IMG/VR virus record: IMGVR_UViG_3300025117_000246
Location: 1 to 21,051 of that record
DNA from: a virus
DNA: 21,051 nucleotides
Direction: 5' to 3' (one strand)
The notes below the pieces were generated by a model. It worked only from the letters and a program-made list of their open reading frames with translations, did not search any database and had not been told where the DNA came from. The position numbers and the translations under genes are program-made. This document shows, one piece after another, positions 15,321 through 21,051 of the stretch. Within the stretch, counting starts at the first letter, position 1. Each line of letters begins with the position of its first letter.

Positions 15321-15473
15321 ATGAATGCAAAAGCATTAGGAATTATAGCCGCTTTAAAGGGCCGCAAGAAAACTGGTAAAAAGAAATCCAGCCTTTTATC
15401 CATAGCGGAAAAATTAACAGCCAGAAGAAAAGCTGAGAAAGATGGAAGTGGCGGCTGTGGAAAGAAAAAATAG
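15321..15473 (+). CDS. Lys-rich 50-residue basic peptide
   Basis: A short gene with an ATG just after the promoter at 15292-15307 and a TAG at 15471-15473. The 50-residue product is very basic (GRKKTGKKKSS, ARRKAEKDG, GKKK at the end) with a short helical start (NAKALGIIAALKG). It probably binds DNA or an acidic partner such as the scaffold protein encoded next. No family is recognised. The open frame, clean start and dedicated promoter argue that it is real despite its size. Confidence 0.6.
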   Translation: MNAKALGIIAALKGRKKTGKKKSSLLSIAEKLTARRKAEKDGSGGCGKKK

Positions 15474-15496
15474 TTTGAGTTTATAAATAATTAAAT

Positions 15497-16315
15497 ATGA
15501 ATAATATTATGGAAACCCCAAAAACAGGGTCCGCTCCGGCGGGTAGCCCAATCGTTCCTACTCCAAATCCCAACGACATTAATAGTCTTGGAAAGACTCC
15601 GCCAGTAGGGGAGACGAATAAGACGGGAGGCGAAAAAAAGGGTATCGATGAAAAAGCCTATGCTGACCTAGAAACCCGACTTGGGTCTCAGGGACAAGAG
15701 CTGGGTGAGTATCGCACGTTTTTTCAAAATATAGCGCCGTTACTCGATAAACTTGATCAAGCCCCGGAATTAGTCCAGGCAATAGTCGATGGAAAAGTCG
15801 ACAAAGAGATTGCCAAAGCTGTTTTGGAGGGTAGGGTTGATGTGCGAGATGCCGCAGTAGTCCAACAAGCTCAGGAAAAGGTTAAGGAAAAAATGGGAGA
15901 AAAGGCTTTTGATTTAGCCACCCCAGAAACCGTAACTAAGCTTGTTGAGAAAGAGGTTTCTAAATTCCGCAAGGAATTTGAAGAAAAGGCAGACCTGGAA
16001 AGTTTCCAGGAGTATTCGCAAAAGTTTATTGAAAAAACCAAAGACTTTCCGGAGTATGCAGACGAAATTGACAAATGGCTAGATAAACATAATGGTGTGA
16101 CCGACATTGAGGTCGCCTATTATGCGGTAAAAGGTCAGATGTCAGAAAAGAATGCACAGAAAGCTGCGGAGGAAGCGGCAGCCGAAAGGGCAAAAGAAGT
16201 TATGGCTAACGCCTCTGGTGGTGGCCAGACAGCCCAGTTTACTTCAGACGGAACTCCTATCGTCGACAAGTATATCGCAGGACGACCAAACCCAAATTCG
16301 TTCCTCGGTAACTAA
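15497..16315 (+). CDS. Probable capsid scaffolding protein
   Basis: A 272-residue, mostly helical, acidic protein directly upstream of the major capsid gene, the usual place for a scaffold. The N-terminus (residues 1-50) is Pro/Asn/Gly-rich and disordered. Long charged helices follow (about 52-230), including KEIAKAVLEGRVDVRDAAVV, VEKEVSKFRKEFEEKAD and KNAQKAAEEAAAERAKE. The short C-terminus (PIVDKYIAGRPNPNSFLGN) could contact the capsid protein. No protease motif is present. Scaffolds are poorly conserved in sequence; the call uses composition, size and position. Confidence 0.75.
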   Translation: MNNIMETPKTGSAPAGSPIVPTPNPNDINSLGKTPPVGETNKTGGEKKGIDEKAYADLETRLGSQGQELGEYRTFFQNIAPLLDKLDQAPELVQAIVDGKVDKEIAKAVLEGRVDVRDAAVVQQAQEKVKEKMGEKAFDLATPETVTKLVEKEVSKFRKEFEEKADLESFQEYSQKFIEKTKDFPEYADEIDKWLDKHNGVTDIEVAYYAVKGQMSEKNAQKAAEEAAAERAKEVMANASGGGQTAQFTSDGTPIVDKYIAGRPNPNSFLGN

Positions 16316-16344
16316 GAGTTCTAATTAAAATTTAACAGAATATT

Positions 16345-16491
16345 ATGGCTAATTATCCTTATTACACAGAACCGACTCATGATCGCAGTACAACCGTGAT
16401 CACAGATGGCGGAGCAAGGGATACAGCTGTATCTAGCGCTGAAGGGCGTTTGATTATAGATGCGGTTGATAAAATCTTTTTGCTAGAACCT
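16345..16491 (+). CDS. Major capsid protein, exon 1
   Basis: This exon codes the first 49 residues of the capsid protein, ending ...AVDKIFLLEP. Unspliced reading would stop at TAG 16513-16515 after only 56 residues. The 5' splice site follows the T at 16491. AACCTAA at 16487-16493 pairs with TTGGGTT at 16500-16506, placing T16491 opposite G16502, the U-G pair that defines group I 5' splice sites. Joining to 17432 keeps the frame and gives LLEP-NKHPLVSLL, which fits the N-terminal arm of DUF5309/SU10-type capsid proteins. The ATG follows an A/T leader without Shine-Dalgarno site. The whole protein is 415 residues. Confidence 0.85.
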
Positions 16492-16632
16492 AAAGTTTAT
16501 TGGGTTAGTCAATAGTAATATTGAAATAATAGTAAAAGGATTTAGGATAATAAGCAAAAAAAGTAAATTGTTCTTTAAAAATTAAATAAAGTTTAGAAAT
16601 AATTTAGCTATATGCTGGAAACTCTTGCGTAC

Positions 16633-16661
16633 TTGACAAAATACAAATTTTATCCTACAAT
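16633..16661 (+). promoter_or_regulatory. Consensus sigma70-type promoter inside the intron
   Basis: TTGACA at 16633-16638 and TACAAT at 16656-16661 with a 17-base spacer. Predicted +1 is near 16668, about 33 bases before the endonuclease ATG at 16701. It overlaps P4-P5 of the intron RNA, so the same bases serve ribozyme and promoter. The leader has no strong Shine-Dalgarno sequence. Confidence 0.6.
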
Positions 16662-16700
16662 GTCAGTATAATAACTAATTCATTACCATAGTGTAAAAAT

Positions 16701-17345
16701 ATGAATTTAAAGACAATCAGCAGGCAAGATTATACATTAAATAAAGAATTGGCCTATCTATTGGGTGTTTATTTGACGGATGGATCAATCACTGAAAAGA
16801 ACTTTCAATTACAAGCTATTGATGAGGATTTTGTTACATCTACTCATAATTATCTAAAAACGATTATTCCAAAAACAAAGTCGTATGTTAGAAAAAGATA
16901 TGAGATAACCGGATGGAATAAGAATCCTAGATATGTAATTAAGGTCGGTATAGGTGATTTGGCTCCATGGTTTGAAAATATTACCAATAAAAAACATCAT
17001 TTACCATTTAATATTTGGAAAGCTAATGATGGTTTAAAACGATGGTTTATTGCAGGGATTATGGATGGTGATGGATGGATATCAAAAACTAAACGTCCAA
17101 ATAGTGAACAATATCAATATAGAATTGGTATTGGTGGTGTGATGGATGGTTGGATAGGTGAATTTCGTGAATTATTAAATAGTTTTTCTGTAAAATGCAA
17201 TAAGATAGAGCGATTACAGACAAAAGATGGAAAATGGTTTTGTAGATTTCATATTAATCCACAATCATTCTTTAATTCAAAGTTATTTTTTACAATTAAG
17301 CGTAAAAAAGAACGATGTATAATAGCCTCAACGACTACACGCTAA
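16701..17345 (+). CDS. LAGLIDADG homing endonuclease of the capsid intron
   Basis: A 214-residue enzyme that probably cuts intronless capsid genes to spread the intron. Two LAGLIDADG helices are seen: ELAYLLGVYLTDG (residues 16-28, D27) and WFIAGIMDGDG (115-125, D124). The two acidic residues are the expected metal ligands, giving a single-chain enzyme with both half-sites. Each motif is followed by a basic beta-rich region that contacts DNA. Its last codons (coding STTTR) and stop contain the 5' strand of P7 (17333-17337) and the first bases of P3 (17341-17345), so the gene cannot change there without harming the ribozyme. Maturase activity is possible for this family but no evidence is seen. 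Confidence 0.92.
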   Translation: MNLKTISRQDYTLNKELAYLLGVYLTDGSITEKNFQLQAIDEDFVTSTHNYLKTIIPKTKSYVRKRYEITGWNKNPRYVIKVGIGDLAPWFENITNKKHHLPFNIWKANDGLKRWFIAGIMDGDGWISKTKRPNSEQYQYRIGIGGVMDGWIGEFRELLNSFSVKCNKIERLQTKDGKWFCRFHINPQSFFNSKLFFTIKRKKERCIIASTTTR

Positions 17346-17431
17346 ACATCCAATTAAATTGGATGAAGATATAGTCTGACCTTCATGGAGACATGGAGAA
17401 ATGGCAAGTAAAATGCCATGATAACAAAAAG

Positions 17432-18532
17432 AATAAACATCCGTTAGTATCCCTCTTGACCAATGTTGGAAAAGTTTGGGATGGAAAGGCTTGGACAGGA
17501 TCAAGCATCATGAAAGCGGTAACAACAAATCCGGAATTTAAATGGTTTGAAGACGTCTATGGTGGTCGTTATGCAAGAGCTGCTACAGCTCAAGCGGCTT
17601 CTGCTGGAACTTGCGTCGTGACTGGAGCTGGTTCAAGTTCGGCTTATATTTTCACAATCAATGATGTTGTGAGAAATTCCCGAACAGGCGAAAACTATTT
17701 AGTAACTGCGATTGCGGGTGCGAATACAATTACTATCACTAATTCTTATGGTGATACAGCAGCTGCGACAATTGCGGCAGGCGATGGTTTATTTATCATC
17801 GGTAATGTAAATTCAGAAAATTCAGGTGCGAGAAATGTCAATACAACTCGCTCAACATCTTGCTCTAACTATACACAGATCTTCAAGACTTCTATTTCAG
17901 TTTCTGGAACAGAAAAAGCGGCTGGTCTTTATGGTGGCAAGGATCTTCCTTACCAAAGAGCGAAAAAGGGTACAGAACATGCTCTCGACATTGAAAGAGC
18001 GTTCTGGTTTGGACAAAAATTGTCAGAAACTTCTACATATGCTCGCCGAGCTACTGGAGGTGTGGATGAATTTATCACAAGTGGAAGTTCTTATGTCCAG
18101 AACCAAGGTGGTCCATTGACAGCGCCGGATCTAAATACCTTCTTAAGAGAAGGATTTACCTATGGGAATACAACAAAAGTGTTGTTTGCCGGTGGTCTAG
18201 TTCTCCAAGCGATTAATGAAATTGCCAGAGGTCAGATTGTAACCAAGACTGGAGACACTACTTATGGTGTCAAGATTTCTGAATGGCAGACTGCTTTCGG
18301 AACAATCAATATCGTGCATAATCCTTTGTTTGTAGAAGATTTCGCAGGTTGCGCCTATCTTCTAGACATGGAATGCTTCCGATACAGATATATGGATGGT
18401 AGAGACACAAAACTTGAATTAAACATTCAAGCCAATGATGTAGACGGTGAAATCGACCAATACATCACAGAAGCTGGTCTAGAACGCAAACAAGCTCCGA
18501 GACACGCTTTGCTGAAAGGTGTAACTGCCTAG
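17432..18532 (+). CDS. Major capsid protein, exon 2 (DUF5309/SU10-like HK97 fold)
   Basis: This exon codes residues 50-415 of the major capsid protein and begins NKHPLVSLLTN. The ATG at 17393 is in frame but lies inside the intron and should not be used as start. Marks of the DUF5309 family are PEFKWFEDVYG, the segment NDVVRNSRTGENYLVTAIAG with GDGLFIIGNVNSENSGA, RAKKGTEHALDIERAFWFG and a C-terminal part with INIVHNPLF and FRYRYMDGRDTKLEL. The first gene downstream is preceded by a structured leader at 18541. The exon has slightly higher G+C than the intron and endonuclease, consistent with an invading intron. Confidence 0.9.
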   Translation, partial: NKHPLVSLLTNVGKVWDGKAWTGSSIMKAVTTNPEFKWFEDVYGGRYARAATAQAASAGTCVVTGAGSSSAYIFTINDVVRNSRTGENYLVTAIAGANTITITNSYGDTAAATIAAGDGLFIIGNVNSENSGARNVNTTRSTSCSNYTQIFKTSISVSGTEKAAGLYGGKDLPYQRAKKGTEHALDIERAFWFGQKLSETSTYARRATGGVDEFITSGSSYVQNQGGPLTAPDLNTFLREGFTYGNTTKVLFAGGLVLQAINEIARGQIVTKTGDTTYGVKISEWQTAFGTINIVHNPLFVEDFAGCAYLLDMECFRYRYMDGRDTKLELNIQANDVDGEIDQYITEAGLERKQAPRHALLKGVTA

Positions 18533-18540
18533 TTTAGTTT

Positions 18541-18667
18541 TCCATTCTAGTTTGGGTGGATAGTCCTACGCTCCCCTGGGACAATAAATCAGGGGAGCCC
18601 CCTCTTTGGGGCCCGACATAGTCACGGGTGATTGACTTCTTAATTAACAAACTTAAATTACAAAAAT
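18541..18667 (+). ncRNA. Structured mRNA leader, copy 1
   Basis: Four stems can be drawn: P1 18541-18545/18556-18560, P2 18570-18577/18591-18598 (8 bp), P3 18599-18602/18608-18611, P4 18612-18615/18625-18628. The P1 loop is TCTAGTTTGG; the P2 loop is GGGACAATAAATC. GTCC at 18563-18566 can pair with GGAC of the P2 loop (18579-18582), suggesting a pseudoknot. Copy 2 has the same plan with compensatory changes. A conserved unpaired A/T tail then leads to the ATG at 18668. No T tract follows P2, so it is not a simple terminator. No known riboswitch or ribozyme class was recognised. Confidence 0.8.
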
Positions 18668-19378
18668 ATGGCTTCAGTAGATTCATTAAAAGTTCGTTCA
18701 CTTTTGGCCAAGGGGGTTGTTAGACAAGTCCTTTTAGACAATGCTATTGGTTTACGACTAAGATATATTGGGACAAGCACTGTAACTACAGTTGCGATTG
18801 TCCAAGCCGACAGTCTTATTCTTACGACTGCCGCCGTCACAGATACATTTTTATTTGATGGCGCAGGTAGTTATTCCACATTAGGAGCTCTTTCGGATGC
18901 GATTAATGCAACAGGAAGATGGGAATCAGTAGTTATGGATGCGCTTCGCAGTGAAGATCCGGATGATTTCTTTGTGGCAAGTGCAGACTTAGCGTCTACA
19001 AAAGATGAAAATGACGTAGTTTGTTATGACTTAAAAATAGATACAAGCGCTGCTGCTACAATGGCAGTTTGCTTATCTCCGTTAAGTCCTAACTTTGATA
19101 TGCCGGAAGGGCACAGAGTTCATTTGAAACAAATAGATTACAGTGTAGATAATACAGAAGCGGCTGCTACATTGAAAATTTACAAGAGAAATGGAACAAT
19201 CGAAACGTTGATTTATTCTGCCACCAATGTTGGTGATGGAACAGCGACTTCAGTCACATTTGCTTCCGGTAATGCTAAAATTACAGGTGGTGTTGATGAA
19301 GAGTTGATTGTATTCTTTGATGGTACCGTAGCCGATGCAGCGACTGTCTATGTGAGAGTTATCGGATTATATGAATAA
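18668..19378 (+). CDS. Putative capsid accessory (decoration-like) protein, copy 1
   Basis: A 236-residue protein with beta-rich composition (many Thr, Val, Ala) and few charged clusters. The N-terminal part (SLLAKGVVRQVLLDNAIGLR) and the segments ALRSEDPDDFF, FDMPEGHRVHLKQIDY, ATLKIYKRNGT and GGVDEELIVFFDGT are shared with the next gene. No enzyme motif was found. Location just after the major capsid gene, the duplication and the beta-rich character suggest an outer head or head-fibre protein, inferred only from context. The leader at 18541-18667 probably controls translation. Starts with ATGGCTTC like its paralogue. Confidence 0.65.
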   Translation: MASVDSLKVRSLLAKGVVRQVLLDNAIGLRLRYIGTSTVTTVAIVQADSLILTTAAVTDTFLFDGAGSYSTLGALSDAINATGRWESVVMDALRSEDPDDFFVASADLASTKDENDVVCYDLKIDTSAAATMAVCLSPLSPNFDMPEGHRVHLKQIDYSVDNTEAAATLKIYKRNGTIETLIYSATNVGDGTATSVTFASGNAKITGGVDEELIVFFDGTVADAATVYVRVIGLYE

Positions 19379-19387
19379 TTTTTAATT

Positions 19388-19513
19388 GGCATTCTAGTTT
19401 GGATGCCTAGTCCTACACTTTTTTGGGACGATAAATCAAAAAAGTCTCCGCAAGGAGCCCGATAGAGTCACGGGTGATTGACTTCTTAATTAACAAACTT
19501 AAATTACAAAAAT
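19388..19513 (+). ncRNA. Structured mRNA leader, copy 2
   Basis: The same four stems as copy 1: P1 19388-19392/19403-19407 (GGCAT/ATGCC), P2 19417-19424/19438-19445 (ACTTTTTT/AAAAAAGT), P3 19446-19449/19454-19457 (CTCC/GGAG, closed by the GNRA loop GCAA), P4 19458-19461/19471-19474 (CCCG/CGGG). The P1 loop and the nine-base P1-P2 linker are identical to copy 1; the P2 loop differs at one base. GTCC 19410-19413 can again pair with GGAC in the loop (19426-19429). The P2 stem is G/C-rich in copy 1 and A/T-rich here, yet pairing is kept. Confidence 0.8.
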
Positions 19514-20221
19514 ATGGCTTCACGAGATTCTTTAGAGGTTAAAAGTTTACTGGCAAAGGGCGTTGTCAGACGGGTTTTGATAGACGAGGCAATTGGTTTG
19601 CGCCTTAGATATGTTGGTACGGGGACAGTAACTACAGTTGCTGTGACTCAAGCCACAAATGTTGTTCTTACAACATCTGATGGTGGTATAGATACATATG
19701 ATTTTGACACAGCGTCAAACGCCACTTTGGGCGGACTTTGTGACAATATCAATGCTGATGGTATTTTTGAAGCGGTTGTTGTGGATGCGCTTAGAAGCGA
19801 AGATCCAGATGATTTCTTTATTACAAATGCCAATACAACTGTCGGATCAGACGAAAATGGCGTAGCTTGTTACGATTTATTGGTGGATACGGATGTAGCC
19901 CTAACAATGGCTGCTTGTTTATCTCCTTTAAAACCAAACTTCGATATGCCAAGTGGGCATAGAGTTCACCTGCAGCAAATTGATTATATGATCAATAATA
20001 CTGCTGCCGCCGCTACTCTTAAAATTTACAAGAGAAAAGATGCGACTGAAACCTTAATTTATTCCGCCACAAACACTGATAATTCTGCCACATCCTTAAG
20101 CTGGGCTTCTGGAGAAGGTAAAATTACAGCTGGAGTAGATGAGGAATTAGTTGTCTTCTTTGATGGCACATTGGTAACTGCCACTGGTGGGAAGATTCAA
20201 TTGATCGGTATCTACGAATAG
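19514..20221 (+). CDS. Putative capsid accessory (decoration-like) protein, copy 2
   Basis: A 235-residue paralogue of the protein at 18668, alignable along its full length. Best conserved are SLLAKGVVR, AIGLRLRY, ALRSEDPDDFF, LSPL-PNFDMP, GHRVHLQQIDY, ATLKIYKRK, and GVDEELVVFFDGT; loops differ, mainly around residues 48-65 and 165-215. Two copies with the same leader could supply alternative or heteromeric surface proteins. There is no frameshift or loss in either copy. Function is inferred from position and fold-like composition only. Confidence 0.65.
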   Translation: MASRDSLEVKSLLAKGVVRRVLIDEAIGLRLRYVGTGTVTTVAVTQATNVVLTTSDGGIDTYDFDTASNATLGGLCDNINADGIFEAVVVDALRSEDPDDFFITNANTTVGSDENGVACYDLLVDTDVALTMAACLSPLKPNFDMPSGHRVHLQQIDYMINNTAAAATLKIYKRKDATETLIYSATNTDNSATSLSWASGEGKITAGVDEELVVFFDGTLVTATGGKIQLIGIYE

Positions 20222-20237
20222 TTATCACGCTCGTTGT

Positions 20238-20262
20238 GGGATGGTTCTTAAAGGGCCATCCC
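20238..20262 (+). promoter_or_regulatory. Strong hairpin between paralogue 2 and the AT-hook gene
   Basis: GGGATGG (20238-20244) and CCATCCC (20256-20262) form a perfect 7-bp G/C-rich stem with an 11-base loop. No T tract follows, so an intrinsic terminator is unlikely. It may stabilise or process mRNA. It differs in plan from the two leaders upstream. Confidence 0.5.
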
Positions 20263-20301
20263 GGCGGGATCTAAAAAGTTAATTAATTATGAATAAAATA
20301 T

Positions 20302-20853
20302 ATGAAATTTATTTCCAAAAGCACGAATCTATTAATCGTGTTACGACCAGGTTTATCGGCTCAACCCATGGTAGGTGTGCCGGCCAAACCGACAATCTCA
20401 GTTCGTTTTAAGGATGGAGTAGCAGATGTTCAACAGCAAGAATTGGTTGATATGATGCTAGTGCATCCAGGATTCAATAGTGATTTCATTTCTTCTGAAA
20501 ATCTTCCTGTCGATCCTTATGTGGCCAATCGCAAGTCATCTGAACCGGCGCATGAAGTGATAGAAATGAAATATGGTACACCGGTTAGTAGAGAAACAAA
20601 AGGAGACCTTCCTCAATTGTCTCCAGAAATGCAGAAACTAGTTAGGGCGTCAGCGGAGGAGATGGCGAAAAAATTGCTTCCATCTATGGTGGAGCATACC
20701 TTAAAAAATTTAGTCGCTGGTAAAGAAAAAACCTCTGGAAAAAAACGGGGGAGAAAGCCAGGAAGAAAGCCAAAAGCTGTGGTTCCTGAGGCAATAGCAG
20801 AAAATATGCCAGTAGAGTCCGAAGAAACAACTATCAAGGATGTACTTGTTTAG
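20302..20853 (+). CDS. Head-region protein with AT-hook-like C-terminus
   Basis: A 183-residue protein. The N-terminal domain (KFISKSTNLLIVLRPG, then PTISVRFKDGVADVQQQELV) is beta-rich and resembles small proteins near capsid genes in other phages, as far as can be judged from memory. The middle is helical and ends in a strongly basic tract, residues 149-158 RGRKPGRKPK, typical of AT-hook minor-groove binders. The C-terminus is acidic. Binding to phage DNA inside the head, or joining DNA to the shell, would fit. The ATG at 20302 follows AAAATAT. The ATG at 20290 is in another frame. Confidence 0.65.
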   Translation: MKFISKSTNLLIVLRPGLSAQPMVGVPAKPTISVRFKDGVADVQQQELVDMMLVHPGFNSDFISSENLPVDPYVANRKSSEPAHEVIEMKYGTPVSRETKGDLPQLSPEMQKLVRASAEEMAKKLLPSMVEHTLKNLVAGKEKTSGKKRGRKPGRKPKAVVPEAIAENMPVESEETTIKDVLV

Positions 20854-20912
20854 GAAAACTGATATGGGGTTTTCTCCGGAATTTAATCAATACAAGATAA
20901 TCAATAAACCTT

Positions 20913-21051
20913 ATGTCAGCTATACGAAAGAGTTTCTATTATGATCCGATCCGACAAGGTTATGACTCAAACTCATGGCGAACAATTTCTGGAGCTCCAG
21001 CCGCAGTGGCGGGAGGCCGCTTAGCGGTTGATTCCGGGACGGGAATAGCTG
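20913..21051 (+). CDS. Start of an unknown gene, cut by the window edge
   Basis: ATG at 20913, preceded by an A/T leader (AATAAACCTT), opens a frame that is still open at the window end. It reads MSAIRKSFYYDPIRQGYDSN, followed by SWRTISGAP and AAVAGGRLAVDSGTGIA. The composition is that of a virion protein, but 46 codons are too few to assign it. It follows the AT-hook gene by 59 bases. Confidence 0.6.
   Translation, partial: MSAIRKSFYYDPIRQGYDSNSWRTISGAPAAVAGGRLAVDSGTGIA

Larger units (their letters stand above)
16492..17431 (+). mobile_element. Group I intron in the major capsid gene, with its own endonuclease
   Basis: A 940-nt self-splicing RNA element. Elements visible: P1 (16487-16493/16500-16506), P3 (TTTAGC 16603-16608/GCTAAA 17341-17346), P4 (ATGCTG 16612-16617/CAGTAT 16664-16669), P7 (GACTA 17333-17337/TAGTC 17372-17376), P8 (17347-17355/17357-17365), the J8/7-P7 signature GAAGATATAGTCTG, P9 (CTTCATG 17381-17387/CATGGAG 17392-17398), P9.1 (ATGGCA 17401-17406/TGCCAT 17414-17419) and terminal G17431. 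P10 pairs GTTTATT 16495-16501 with the first seven bases of exon 2. The core resembles the T4 td class (IA). The endonuclease gene sits between P4 and P7, in the P6 region, as in td. Splicing itself is untested. Confidence 0.9.
18541..20221 (+). repeat. Tandem duplication of leader plus gene (unit about 847 bp)
   Basis: Unit 1 starts at 18541 and unit 2 at 19388. The A/T-rich stretch before each ATG is identical over more than 50 bases, while the coding parts have clearly diverged, so the leader tail is under stronger constraint or was homogenised. The genes have the same length within one residue. Confidence 0.85.

Noticed and set aside
17393-17431. ATG at 17393 as the start of the capsid gene
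   Set aside because: These 13 codons lie in P9 and P9.1 of the intron; they are not conserved capsid sequence.
16345-18532. Capsid gene broken by a stop codon or frameshift (pseudogene)
   Set aside because: The P1 and P10 pairings and the complete group I core explain the interruption and give an exact in-frame join.
18570-18598. P2 of leader 1 as an intrinsic terminator of the capsid gene
   Set aside because: The stem is followed by C/G-rich sequence, not a T tract, and copy 2 keeps the stem with A/T pairs, which would not terminate.
18631-18667. TTGACT in the conserved tail of the two leaders as a -35 box
   Set aside because: At 17 bases downstream there is only AAATTA, a poor -10; the conservation is better explained by the RNA leader and ribosome access.
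20854-20874. GAAAAC/GTTTTC hairpin after the AT-hook gene as a terminator
   Set aside because: Only six mostly A/T pairs, an A/T-poor 3' side and no T tract; may be chance.
1-21051. tRNA genes, CRISPR arrays, insertion sequences, attachment sites
   Set aside because: Looked for cloverleaf arms, regular spaced repeats, transposases and integrases; none was seen.

Overview
The window is part of the structural and DNA-packaging region of a tailed double-stranded DNA phage (Caudoviricetes). All convincing genes lie on the + strand. The evidence is a TerS-TerL-portal-scaffold-major capsid series with recognisable motifs, together with a tail-fibre-like protein and phage homing endonucleases. No host gene, integrase, tRNA or CRISPR array was seen. 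The host cannot be assigned. Genes mostly lack Shine-Dalgarno sites and start after A/T-rich leaders, as in Bacteroidota, but the promoter-like sites have sigma70-type -10 boxes rather than the Bacteroidota consensus.

Layout. 1-60: upstream gene end and a promoter. 61-2334: repeat-rich fibre or tail protein. 2351-3180: four small genes of unknown role. 3181-3650: no protein gene, but a chain of RNA hairpins with group-I-intron-like motifs, then a consensus promoter and an HNH endonuclease gene (3651-4157). 4162-9442: an unknown protein, an HU/IHF-like DNA-binding protein, a 1087-residue presumed virion protein and two unknown proteins. 9439-12111: TerS, a NUMOD3/HNH endonuclease and TerL. 12158-16315: portal, two small conserved genes, a Lys-rich 50-residue peptide and a scaffold-like protein. 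16345-18532: an SU10/DUF5309-type major capsid gene split by a 940-nt group I intron carrying a LAGLIDADG endonuclease. 18541-20221: a tandem duplication of a structured RNA leader plus a probable capsid accessory gene. 20302-21051: an AT-hook protein and the start of another gene.

Three observations stand out. First, the two leaders before the duplicated genes (18541 and 19388) fold into the same four stems with one invariant 13-nt loop and a possible pseudoknot, and three stems differ by compensatory changes; this is the best candidate for an undescribed RNA element. Second, the capsid intron can be placed to the base: P1 has the canonical U-G pair at the 5' site, and a 7-bp P10 fixes the 3' site. 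Third, a phage-specific extended -10 promoter motif (RGNACTNTGNTATANT) recurs five times, and in three copies the predicted +1 is the A of the ATG, implying leaderless mRNAs. Two of the three homing endonuclease genes instead have near-perfect TTGACA/TATAAT promoters with 17-nt spacers.
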